Part shown: one piece after another, positions 17,186 to 25,035 of the stretch
How positions within the stretch are numbered: the first letter of the stretch is position 1
Layout of the letters: every line of letters starts with the position of its first letter
Assembly (NCBI GenBank): GCA_048499435.1
Contig: JASNZW010000001.1
Location: 62,001-126,000 of the forward strand
DNA from: DAOTWC01 sp048499435
Lineage (GTDB): Bacteria > Chloroflexota > Anaerolineae > Aggregatilineales > Phototrophicaceae
Direction of reading: 5' to 3'
Length of the DNA stretch: 64,000 nucleotides
Program-made: the position numbers and the translations under genes
Notes under the pieces: model-generated
Told to the model about the DNA's origin: nothing
Seen by the model: only the letters and a program-made list of their open reading frames with translations
Database searches by the model: none

Positions 17186-18796
17186 TCACATTCTGAACAC
17201 GCCGTAGCGCGGCGCGCCGGCGCTCACCCAGTCGCGGTTGTAGCTGATCGAAAGGCCGACCGTCAGCGCCATGCGCGTGTCGCGGGGGTCGATCAGGCCG
17301 TCGTCCCACAGCCGCGCGGTGGCGTAATATGGATCGCTTTCCTCGTCGAATTTCTGTTTGGTCATCAGCTTCAGCAGCGCGATCTGGTCCTGGTCCGGCT
17401 CCTGGCCGCGCCGCCGCGCTGCCTCCTCCTGAACAATGCTCAGCACCCCGGCGGCCTGTTCGCCGCCCATGACGGCGGTGCGGCTGGTGGGCCAGGCGAG
17501 GATCAGGCGCGGGTCGTAGGGGCGTCCGCACATCGCGTAGTAGCCCGCGCCGTAGGCCCCGCCAACCAGAATCGTGAACTGCGGCACGCTGCTGTTGGCG
17601 ACGGCGTTGATCATCTTCGCGCCGTCCTTGATGATGCCGCCCGTTTCGGCTTTTTCCCCCACCATGAAGCCGGTGATGTTCTGGAAGTAGACCAGCGGCG
17701 TGCGGCTGTGGTTGCACAGTTGGATAAACTGGGCGGCCTTGTTGGCGCTGTCGCTGAACAGCACGCCGTTGTTGGCCAGGATGCCCACCAGGAACCCGTT
17801 GATGTGCGCGTGGCCGCACACCAGCGTCGCGCCGTAATCGGGCTTGAACTCGTCCAGGCGCGAGCCGTCCACGATGCGCGCCAGCACCTCGCGCATGTCC
17901 AGCGGTTTGCGGATGGTGTCCACCGGGACGATGCCCAGCAGCTCGTCGGGGTCGTAGCGCGGCGGCTCTGGCGGGCGGGTGACGGCGGGGGCCGCTTTGC
18001 GCCAGTTGAGACGGGCCACGATGTCGCGCCCGATGCGGATGGCGTCGGCGTCGTTCAGCGCCAGGTAGTCAGCCAGGCCGGAGAGCCGGGCGTGCATTTC
18101 GGCGCCGCCCAGCGCCTGCTCGTCCACTTCCTCGCCGGTTGCCATCTTCACCAGCGGCGGGCCGCCCAGGAAGGCCAGCGCCTGTTCGCGCACCATAACC
18201 GTGTAGTCGCTGAGGCCGGGCACGTAGGCGCCGCCGGCGGTGCTGCTGCCGAACACCAGCGCGATCTGCGGCAGGCCCAGGGCGCTCATGCGCGCCTGGT
18301 TGGCGAAGCCGCGCCCGCCCTGCACGAACAGGTCCGCCTGGAATGGCAGGTTCGCGCCGCCGGATTCAACCAGGTAGATGGAGGGCAGGCCGTTCTCGCG
18401 GGCGATCTCCTGCGCCCGCAGCGCCTTCTGCACCGTGATCGGGTAGCTCGTCCCGCCCTTGACGGTGGCTTCGTTGGCGTTGATGACGCACTCAACGCCG
18501 CTGACGACGCCAACGCCGTTGACGCTGCCCGCGCCGGGGCTTTCATCGTTGTACATGCCCCAGGCGGCCAGCGAACTCAGCTCAAGGAAGGGCGTGTCAG
18601 GGTCCAGCAGCAGCTCAACGCGCTCGCGCGGGAGCAGCTTGCCGCGTTCCTGGTGGCGCTGAACGGCGCGCGCGCTGCCGCCCTGGCGCACCCGCGCCTG
18701 ACGCGCGGCCAGCTCATCAACCAGCCGGCGGTTGTGCGCCCAGTTCTGCCGGTAATCGTCGCTGTCGGTGTTAATGTGTGACTCAATAACGGCCAT
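17186..18796 (-). CDS. atuC: Acyl-CoA carboxylase beta subunit (carboxyltransferase), geranyl-/methylcrotonyl-CoA type
   Basis: 536 residues with both carboxyltransferase lobes. The N-terminal lobe has RQGGSARAVQRHQERGKLLPRER and YLVESGGANLPFQAD, and the C-terminal lobe PLVYFQNITGFMVGEKAE, VGGAYGAGYYAMCGRPYDPRLI and TAVMGGEQAAGVL, the pattern of MCC/GCC beta chains rather than propionyl-CoA carboxylase. It transfers CO2 from biotin on the alpha subunit. It is the first gene of the operon; ATG 18796 has no clear ribosome site. A 137-bp gap separates it from the dehydrogenase gene and shows no obvious hairpin. Confidence 0.88.
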   Translation of the reverse strand: MAVIESHINTDSDDYRQNWAHNRRLVDELAARQARVRQGGSARAVQRHQERGKLLPRERVELLLDPDTPFLELSSLAAWGMYNDESPGAGSVNGVGVVSGVECVINANEATVKGGTSYPITVQKALRAQEIARENGLPSIYLVESGGANLPFQADLFVQGGRGFANQARMSALGLPQIALVFGSSTAGGAYVPGLSDYTVMVREQALAFLGGPPLVKMATGEEVDEQALGGAEMHARLSGLADYLALNDADAIRIGRDIVARLNWRKAAPAVTRPPEPPRYDPDELLGIVPVDTIRKPLDMREVLARIVDGSRLDEFKPDYGATLVCGHAHINGFLVGILANNGVLFSDSANKAAQFIQLCNHSRTPLVYFQNITGFMVGEKAETGGIIKDGAKMINAVANSSVPQFTILVGGAYGAGYYAMCGRPYDPRLILAWPTSRTAVMGGEQAAGVLSIVQEEAARRRGQEPDQDQIALLKLMTKQKFDEESDPYYATARLWDDGLIDPRDTRMALTVGLSISYNRDWVSAGAPRYGVFRM

Positions 18797-18844
18797 AAAG
18801 TTTGTCGAATGATTTATTGAACGCCAGTTGGACTGCCCACTCTC

Positions 18845-18850
18845 ACTATA
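18845..18850 (-). promoter_or_regulatory. Putative -10 for the atu-like operon
   Basis: On the minus strand TATAGT lies about 50 nt upstream of the carboxylase beta start, in the 98-bp gap after the histidine-kinase gene. No good -35 partner is visible, so read-through from the kinase gene is possible. Confidence 0.3.
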
Positions 18851-18894
18851 CTCTTGGCGGCGGCGGCGCGCCAGCTTTTGCTGTGAGGCGGCTG

Positions 18895-21003
18895 TCAGGT
18901 CACGGCCGGATGCGGCTCTGTTTGCTGGGCGGGCAGGCTGAGCGTGAAGCTGCTGCCCTGGCCGAGCTTGCTCTCCAGCGTGATCTGGCCGTTGTGGGCC
19001 TTTACCAGGCTTTTCACAATCGCCAGCCCCAGCCCGGTCCCCTCGATGCTGTCAGTTTCGGGCCGGCGCACACGGTAGAAGCGCTCAAAGATGTGCGCCT
19101 GGTCTTCGGCGCTGATGCCCAGCCCGTTGTCCTGAATCACGATGCGCACGCTGTCGCCCGCGCGCGCCGCCGTAACGCGCACCTGGCCTTCAGGGGGGGT
19201 GTACTTCACGGCGTTGCCGATGAGGTTTTGCAGTATCTGCTTCAGGCGTTCGCGGTCGGCGGCGACCGGCGGCAGGTCGGCGGGCGCGTCGGCGGTGGCC
19301 GTCATGTTTTTGCTGTCGATCGTTGGGCGCAGCGCTTCCAGGCACTCGTGAATGAGGCCCTGCACGGCGACCGGCTCCAGCTCAAGCCGGACGCCCGATT
19401 CGATTTTCGCCAGGTCGAGCAGGTCGTCGATCAACTGGCGCATGTTCACGATGGACTTGCGCACCATGTCGATAAAGCCGATGCCGGTGTCGTCGAGCTG
19501 CCGGTGCATCAGCAGCAGCTCGGTGTAGCCATTCATCACGCTCAGCGGCTGCTTGAGGTCGTGCGATACAATGGCGATCAGCTCGCTTTTGAGACGGTCC
19601 ATCTCTTTGAACGGCGTGATGTCGTGCATCACGATAATCTGGCCCACTTTAGCCTGCGGCGTCATGTTGAACTCGAAGGTGCGCGCGTCTGGCAGCGGCA
19701 CTTCTTCGCTGACTGGGCCGCCAGCGGCGCGCCCGCGCCGGTAGGCGTCCAGCAGCGGCGTATCCGTGAACACAGCCTCGAACGGCCTGCCGATATAATC
19801 TTCGGCGCTGTTCAGCTTCAGGGCCGTGAACGCCGCCGGGTTAATGAGGATAATCCGGTCGTCGGTCCCGCAGACGATCACCACGTCAGCGGTTGTGTTA
19901 ATCACGTTGGACAGTTTTTCGCGCTCGCGGTTGGTTTCAGAAAACAGGCGCGCGTTGTCTATCGCGACGCCGGCGCGGGCGGCCAGCTTTTCGACAAAGT
20001 CCAGGTGTTCGTCGGTAAAGCCGTTCAGGCGCTTGCTTTCGACCGTAATCACGGCGATAACGCGGTCTTCGCGCAGCACGGGCACGCACATCTGCGACTG
20101 AGTGCTGCTGGCGCGGCGGATGAAGTCCTTGTCCAGCGCGACATCGGGGATGATTTCCGCGCGGCCCGCGCGGGCCACCCGGTAGGGGATATCGCCATAC
20201 GCGGCGCGGGCGTCTTCCAGCGCGGCGGCCTGCATATCGTAGCCGTACTGAAGCATTTCGTGCAGCGTGTCGCTGTCCTGGTCGTAAAGCGCGACGGCGG
20301 CGGCGCTGGCGTTAGTGAAGCGCAGCGCCCAGTCGAGCGTCATGTTAAACACGTGCTCCGGCTTGATCGTGTCGTTCAGCTCGCGGTCGATCTGCCGCAG
20401 GATGAACAGCTCATGCATGCTGGCGGTGGACTGCTGCATCGTCTTGCTGTAGGCGCGCGCATTTTCCAGCGCGACCGCCGCCGCCGCCGCCGCGCCTTCC
20501 AGGCGGCGGTGCGCCTCCGGGGTGACGGCGGCCGGCGTGACGGCCACTATCAGCACGCCCAGCAGGCGGTCCGCGAGCAGCAGCGGCGCTGCCAGCAGGG
20601 CGGCGGCGTCTAACGCGGCGGCCAGCGGCGCGGCGGCGGCGTTCAGCGCGCTGTCGTCAGCGGGGTACTGCACCACAGCGCCCGCCTGCCAGGCGCTGAT
20701 GAGCGCGCTGTTCTCCGGCGCATAGGTGTGAATGGTGAGCGTCTCCGGCGCGGCCAGCAGCGCGGCAGCGCCCGCAGCAGCGCCGAACTTCAGCGCCGGC
20801 TCGTCGTCAGCGGCCACCAGCAGCAGTGCGCGCTGGCCCAGGCCCAGCTCAACGGTTTTTGTTACCAGGGCGCGCGCCAGCGGGTCGAGGTCAAGCAGCG
20901 TGCCGGCATGTCGTGTAATGGCGCAGAAGGCGCTGAGGCTTTCTACTGTGGGCTGATGCGCGCAGTCCTGTGGTTTTGGCGTGCCTTGTCTGGCCGCTGT
21001 CAT
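18895..21003 (-). CDS. Sensor histidine kinase (GAF-GAF-PAS-HisKA-HATPase)
   Basis: 702 residues without membrane segments. Two GAF domains (about 25-180 and 205-350, the second with SQMCVPVLREDRVIAVITVES) are followed by a PAS domain (about 365-475, VINTTADVVIVCGTDDRIILINPAA). The dimerisation helix has SHDLKQPL with phospho-acceptor His near 481, and the ATPase domain carries the N box LQNLIGNAVKY near 592, DNGLGIS and GTGLGLAIVKSLV. A cytoplasmic kinase sensing small ligands or redox is likely. No response regulator is adjacent, so its partner is elsewhere. It is divergent from the XRE gene. Confidence 0.92.
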   Translation of the reverse strand: MTAARQGTPKPQDCAHQPTVESLSAFCAITRHAGTLLDLDPLARALVTKTVELGLGQRALLLVAADDEPALKFGAAAGAAALLAAPETLTIHTYAPENSALISAWQAGAVVQYPADDSALNAAAAPLAAALDAAALLAAPLLLADRLLGVLIVAVTPAAVTPEAHRRLEGAAAAAAVALENARAYSKTMQQSTASMHELFILRQIDRELNDTIKPEHVFNMTLDWALRFTNASAAAVALYDQDSDTLHEMLQYGYDMQAAALEDARAAYGDIPYRVARAGRAEIIPDVALDKDFIRRASSTQSQMCVPVLREDRVIAVITVESKRLNGFTDEHLDFVEKLAARAGVAIDNARLFSETNREREKLSNVINTTADVVIVCGTDDRIILINPAAFTALKLNSAEDYIGRPFEAVFTDTPLLDAYRRGRAAGGPVSEEVPLPDARTFEFNMTPQAKVGQIIVMHDITPFKEMDRLKSELIAIVSHDLKQPLSVMNGYTELLLMHRQLDDTGIGFIDMVRKSIVNMRQLIDDLLDLAKIESGVRLELEPVAVQGLIHECLEALRPTIDSKNMTATADAPADLPPVAADRERLKQILQNLIGNAVKYTPPEGQVRVTAARAGDSVRIVIQDNGLGISAEDQAHIFERFYRVRRPETDSIEGTGLGLAIVKSLVKAHNGQITLESKLGQGSSFTLSLPAQQTEPHPAVT

Positions 21004-21060
21004 CGCTGGCTCATCCGGTCTAACCCCCTGCTACAGCGGATGCCATCCGCGTTAGCTTGT

Positions 21061-21066
21061 ATTATA
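21061..21066 (-). promoter_or_regulatory. Putative -10 for the histidine-kinase gene
   Basis: TATAAT on the minus strand lies about 58 nt before the kinase start in the 193-bp divergent gap. The same spot also reads TATAAT on the plus strand (21063-21068). The -35 match is weak. Confidence 0.35.
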
Positions 21067-21128
21067 ATCGCGGTAACATAATAAATAAACCAGCGTGTGC
21101 GGGTTTTCCGTTCGTTAAGACAGGCTGG

Positions 21129-21158
21129 TTGCCCTTAAGCCAGCCCATACTCTATAAT
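21129..21158 (+). promoter_or_regulatory. Sigma-70-type promoter for the XRE/TPR genes
   Basis: TTGCCC (21129-21134) and TATAAT (21153-21158) are separated by 18 bp and lie about 40 bp before the XRE start, which has its own CGGAGG ribosome site. Confidence 0.6.
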
Positions 21159-21196
21159 GCGCTTAAGCGCAGGCTGCACACGTACCGGAGGCGCGC

Positions 21197-21946
21197 ATGG
21201 ATTTCAAAGACCTCTCTGCCCGTTTTAAGGGCGCCAGCCAGGGGCCGGGCGCTGCACAGCAGCCGTCACAGCCGCCGGATATTGACGAGTCGTACCGCAT
21301 CCGGGGCCGGATGGTCGGCGTGCTGCTGCGCGATGCCCGCCTGAACGCTGACCGCAGCGCCGCAGACTGCGCCGCTTTGCTGCGCATCGCGCCGGAGACG
21401 GTTGAGAGCTGGGAATATGGCGACAGCGTGCCCAGCCTGCCGCAGCTTGAAATCCTGGCCTATTATCTGGGCGTCCCCGTGAGCCATTTCTGGGGCGTCA
21501 GCACGCTGGACGCGGACCAGACCAGCGCCGACGCACAAACCGAGTACATGGCGCTGCGCGACCGGATGATCGGCGCGCTGCTGCGCCAGGCGCGCGAGGA
21601 CGCGGGCCTGAGCCTGGAGCAGTTGAGCCAGGCCAGCGGCGTCGCGGCGGCGCAGATCACGCGCTACGAGCTGGGCGAGGACCCGCTGCCGATGCACCAC
21701 CTGGGCGTGCTGGCCGGCGGCGTGCGGAAGAACATCAGCTATTTTCTGGAGAGCAGCAGCCATATCGGCCAGTGGCTGGCGATCAAAGAGGAATGGCAGC
21801 ACTTCTGCGGCCTGCCCGACGACGTGCGCCAGTTCGCCGCCAACCCGCTTAACCTGGGCTTTATCGAGATCGCCATTATGCTCAGCCAGATGCCGGCTGA
21901 CCGCCTGCGCCGCGTGGGCGAGAGCGTGCTGAATATCACCATGTGA
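21197..21946 (+). CDS. Tandem-HTH XRE-family transcriptional regulator
   Basis: 249 residues with two XRE-like helix-turn-helix domains in a row: residues about 37-100 (GRMVGVLLRDARLNADRSA, then LLRIAPETVESWEYGDSVPSL) and about 116-180 (DRMIGALLRQAREDAGLSLEQLSQ, then VAAAQITRYELGEDPLPM). Both repeats share the RMxGxLLRxAR opening, which indicates internal duplication. A linker of about 30 residues precedes the first domain and a C-terminal helical domain follows the second. It probably binds a two-part operator. It is followed after 8 bp by a TPR gene, so the two likely work together. Confidence 0.85.
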   Translation: MDFKDLSARFKGASQGPGAAQQPSQPPDIDESYRIRGRMVGVLLRDARLNADRSAADCAALLRIAPETVESWEYGDSVPSLPQLEILAYYLGVPVSHFWGVSTLDADQTSADAQTEYMALRDRMIGALLRQAREDAGLSLEQLSQASGVAAAQITRYELGEDPLPMHHLGVLAGGVRKNISYFLESSSHIGQWLAIKEEWQHFCGLPDDVRQFAANPLNLGFIEIAIMLSQMPADRLRRVGESVLNITM

Positions 21947-21954
21947 GGGGGTAA

Positions 21955-22506
21955 GTGACCGTGAGCCAGGCACAGGAACTACAGGATCAGGGCGTTAAAC
22001 TCTTTCAGCAGAAGGATTACGAAGCCGCGGCTCGCGTGTTTCAGCAGGCGCTGGAAGCCTATGAGGTGGAGGGCAGCGCTGGCATGGCGGCTGAGATGCG
22101 GACCAATATCGGGCTGGTGCACCGCGCCCTGGGCGAAAATCAGCAGGCGCTGGAGCTGATGCAGACGGCGCTGCGCGCCTTCCAGGAAAGCGGCGACGTC
22201 CGTCGCGCCGCGATGGTTCTGGGCAATATGGGCGGGGTGTACGCCGCGCTGAGCGACAAAGAGCAGGCTTACCAGTGCTACCGGCAGGCCGCTGATATCT
22301 TTGAGGACCTGGGCGAGAAGAAGCTGTACGGCGAGACGCTGGTGGCGATGGGCGACTTGCAGTTTCGTGATGGCAAGGTGATGGCGGGGGCCGCCACCTA
22401 TGAGGTTGGCCTGGAACAGCTTGAGGACCTCTCCGCCAGCCAGAAGGTGATTAAGGGGCTGCTGGGCATCCGTAACCGGCTGATGGGCGGCGGCAAAAGC
22501 GACTGA
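21955..22506 (+). CDS. TPR repeat protein
   Basis: 183 residues made of about four tetratricopeptide repeats, for example GVKLFQQKDYEAAARVFQQALEAY, TNIGLVHRALGENQQALELMQTAL, GNMGGVYAALSDKEQAYQCY and MGDLQFRDGKVMAGAATYEVG. No enzyme motif or signal peptide is present, so it is a cytoplasmic scaffold. GTG 21955 is given; the in-frame GTG at 21961 has better spacing from AGGGGG and may be the true start. Its position directly after the XRE gene suggests regulatory partnership. Confidence 0.85.
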   Translation: MTVSQAQELQDQGVKLFQQKDYEAAARVFQQALEAYEVEGSAGMAAEMRTNIGLVHRALGENQQALELMQTALRAFQESGDVRRAAMVLGNMGGVYAALSDKEQAYQCYRQAADIFEDLGEKKLYGETLVAMGDLQFRDGKVMAGAATYEVGLEQLEDLSASQKVIKGLLGIRNRLMGGGKSD

Positions 22507-22528
22507 CCCCGGCGCGCCCATTTCCCCT

Positions 22529-24934
22529 TTGCTCAGCTCAGTGACCCGTAACCTGAATTCTGAGGCGCGCCGGCAGGCGCGTTTGTTCAGCGCGCTCGCT
22601 GTTCTGCTGGCGTGCGTCTACATGCTTACCTACAGCGGGCGCATCGAAAGCGGCGACACGCTGATGCTGGTGGACGCGGTCGGCAGCGTTGTCAACCAGG
22701 GCGACACGCTGCTTGACCTGAGCGTGGCCCAGCGGCCGCCGCTGCCGCAGCTTATCACGCCGGGCGCGCGCTACCCGCTGCCTGACGTGAACGCCGAGGC
22801 GCTGCAACTGGCGCTGGCGGCCCCGCTGTACTGGGCCGCGCAGCGGCTGCCGGGCGTGGGGCTGGTGCACGCTGTGTACCTGTTTAACGTGCTGGTGTGC
22901 GCGCTGGCCGGCGGCGTGATGTTCCTCTACGGGCGGGCGTTGGGCTACAGCGAGCGCGCGGCGCTGCTGGCCGGGCTGGCGCTGGGGCTGCTGACGGCGG
23001 TCTGGCCGTACAGCAAGAGCTTTTTTCAGGAACCGCTGACGCTGCTGCTGCTGCTGCTGGCGGCGCTGCTGCTGGAACGGTGGCACGCGGCGGGCCGGCG
23101 GACGCTGCTGCTGGCGGCGGCGCTGGCGATCGTCGGGGCGGTGCTGAGCAAGAACGCGGCGCTGCTGGCGCTGCCGGCGCTGCTGGTGATCGCGCTGCCG
23201 GCGGCGGGGAAGGCTGACCGGACGCGCCTGGCGCGGTACAGCGTTTTTGTGCTGGCGGTGGCGGCGGCGCTGCTGGCGACGGGCTATGTTTTTGGCATTT
23301 TCGTGCGCCTGGAACGGCTGCTGGCGGCGCTGGCCGGGCCGCAGCCGTACACCGTCACGGCGCTGCACAGCTATCTGCTCAGCCCTGGCGGCAGCGTGTG
23401 GGGCACATCGCCGGTGCTGCTGCTGGCTGTGCCGGGGACGTGGCTGCTGGCCCGGCGGGGCCGCTGGCGCTATCCGCTGGCGCTGGCGCTGGCGCTGGGC
23501 GGTTTCGCCCTGGTGTATGCGCTGCGCCAGGGGCCGGACTGGTTCGGCGGGCTGTCGTGGCCGCCGCGCTTCATGATCCCGGTTATCCCGTTCGCGCTGC
23601 TGTGCGCCCTGCCCGCGATCGAGCGCCTGGCCAGCGGGCCGGTTCCGCTGTGGGCGCGCGCCGGGGCGCTGCTGCTGGCCGTTTACAGCCTGTGGGTGCA
23701 GGTGACAGGCGTGTCGCTGTGGTGGGGCGAGTACCCCGCCGCGCTGCCGCCGGCGGCCAACAGCCTGATCGAGTGGGGCGGCGGCCTGAACACGCTGCGC
23801 TATCTGCGCTGGGTGCTGATCCCGACGCTGTGGGCGCGCGCGCCTTTCGATTTCGCCTGGCTGCGGACGGGTGCGCCGGGCTGGGCGGCTGCTTTTGGCG
23901 CGCTGGCGGTTGTGAGCGCGGGCGCGCTGGCGGCGCTGCTGCGGCCGCGGCGCCAGCGCTGGCCGCTGGCGGCGGCGCTGCCGCTGCTGTTTGCGCTGGC
24001 GGCCTGGGGCGGCCTGCGCGCCATCTACGTTGACCCGCTGTATCAGGGCGACTGCGCGCCGCTGCACGCGCTGCTGCCGCTGCTGGAGGAAGCCGCCGCC
24101 GCGCCGGATGCGGTGGCGCTGCTGAGCGACCCGGAGTATATGCCGTTCATGCTCAACTACGCGCGCTTTGCCGCGCCGCGCCTGGTGACGCTGCCCTATC
24201 AGCCGGGCGAGCAGCCCAGCCCGGAACAGCCGCCGGTTGTGACCTCTGATAACCCGGATTTTCTGGTGGAGCAGAACACCGGCCCGCTGATTTACGCCCT
24301 GGCTGAAACGCGCGATTACCTGTGGCTGGTGGCCAGCAGCGGCCCGTTCCTGCCCTGGGCGGTGCGCCCGGTCGAGCGCTTTATGGCGGCGCATTATTTC
24401 CCGCTGGCAGAGCAGGAAACCGCCCCTGACGCGCGTCTGATCGCCTACAGTGTCGTCCGCGCGCCGGACCCGTTCGCCTTTCGCGGGCCAGAGCACCTGG
24501 CTGACGTGCGCTTCGGCGGCGCGCTGCGCCTCGTCGGGTTTGATCTGCCGGGCGGGGCGGTCTACGCGCCAGGGGCGGCGCTGCCGGTCAGCCTGTACTG
24601 GCAGACTGAGGAAGCGGCCGCGCAGGATTACACGGTGGCGTGGTTTCTGCGCGACGCCACCGGCTGGGAAGCGCAGCAGGGCATGGACTCTGAGCCGGGG
24701 GCGGGCTTTGCGCCCACCAGCGCCTGGCGGCCAGGCGTGCCGGTGCGCGACAACCGCGCGCTGCGCCTGCCCGCTGATCTCGCGCCGGGCGCGTATCAGA
24801 TGTGGGTGGTGGTCTACAGCCTGGACGCGGCGGGCGCGGTCGCCAACCTGCCCGCCAGCGGCGGCGACACGCGCGAGGGGTATATCGGCGTGCTGCCGGT
24901 GACGATAACTGTCGCGCTGCCTGTGGCGCAGTGA
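22529..24934 (+). CDS. Large polytopic membrane protein, GT-C glycosyltransferase-like
   Basis: About 800 residues. Ten or more transmembrane segments fill residues 15-500, starting with a loop (TYSGRIESGDTLMLVDAV) that places acidic residues after the first helix, as in GT-C enzymes of the ArnT/PMT type. The last 300 residues are extracytoplasmic, with a beta-rich domain (VRFGGALRLVGFDLPGG, LPVSLYWQTEE, PGAYQMWVVVYSLD) seen in many Chloroflexota GT-C-like proteins. It could transfer sugars from polyprenyl phosphate at the outer face. TTG 22529 is given; GTG 22541 is an alternative. Neither has a strong ribosome site. Confidence 0.75.
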   Translation: MLSSVTRNLNSEARRQARLFSALAVLLACVYMLTYSGRIESGDTLMLVDAVGSVVNQGDTLLDLSVAQRPPLPQLITPGARYPLPDVNAEALQLALAAPLYWAAQRLPGVGLVHAVYLFNVLVCALAGGVMFLYGRALGYSERAALLAGLALGLLTAVWPYSKSFFQEPLTLLLLLLAALLLERWHAAGRRTLLLAAALAIVGAVLSKNAALLALPALLVIALPAAGKADRTRLARYSVFVLAVAAALLATGYVFGIFVRLERLLAALAGPQPYTVTALHSYLLSPGGSVWGTSPVLLLAVPGTWLLARRGRWRYPLALALALGGFALVYALRQGPDWFGGLSWPPRFMIPVIPFALLCALPAIERLASGPVPLWARAGALLLAVYSLWVQVTGVSLWWGEYPAALPPAANSLIEWGGGLNTLRYLRWVLIPTLWARAPFDFAWLRTGAPGWAAAFGALAVVSAGALAALLRPRRQRWPLAAALPLLFALAAWGGLRAIYVDPLYQGDCAPLHALLPLLEEAAAAPDAVALLSDPEYMPFMLNYARFAAPRLVTLPYQPGEQPSPEQPPVVTSDNPDFLVEQNTGPLIYALAETRDYLWLVASSGPFLPWAVRPVERFMAAHYFPLAEQETAPDARLIAYSVVRAPDPFAFRGPEHLADVRFGGALRLVGFDLPGGAVYAPGAALPVSLYWQTEEAAAQDYTVAWFLRDATGWEAQQGMDSEPGAGFAPTSAWRPGVPVRDNRALRLPADLAPGAYQMWVVVYSLDAAGAVANLPASGGDTREGYIGVLPVTITVALPVAQ

Positions 24935-25035
24935 CGCCCGGCGCGGCTGAAATTGGCTTTATTTGGGCTTAACGTCTGGTTTATCATAAAGACCATACAC
25001 CACCACGTTTACAGTTTATGCAGGAATGGGTGCTT

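Noticed and set aside
18802..20613. A 603-codon plus-strand frame opposite the histidine kinase
   Set aside because: Shadow of the kinase coding strand; no domain-like content and no ribosome site.
22538..24496. A 652-codon open frame on the minus strand inside the GT-C-like gene
   Set aside because: It is antisense to a well-supported membrane protein and is built of Arg/Gln/Pro-rich low-complexity sequence, as expected from GC-rich shadow frames.
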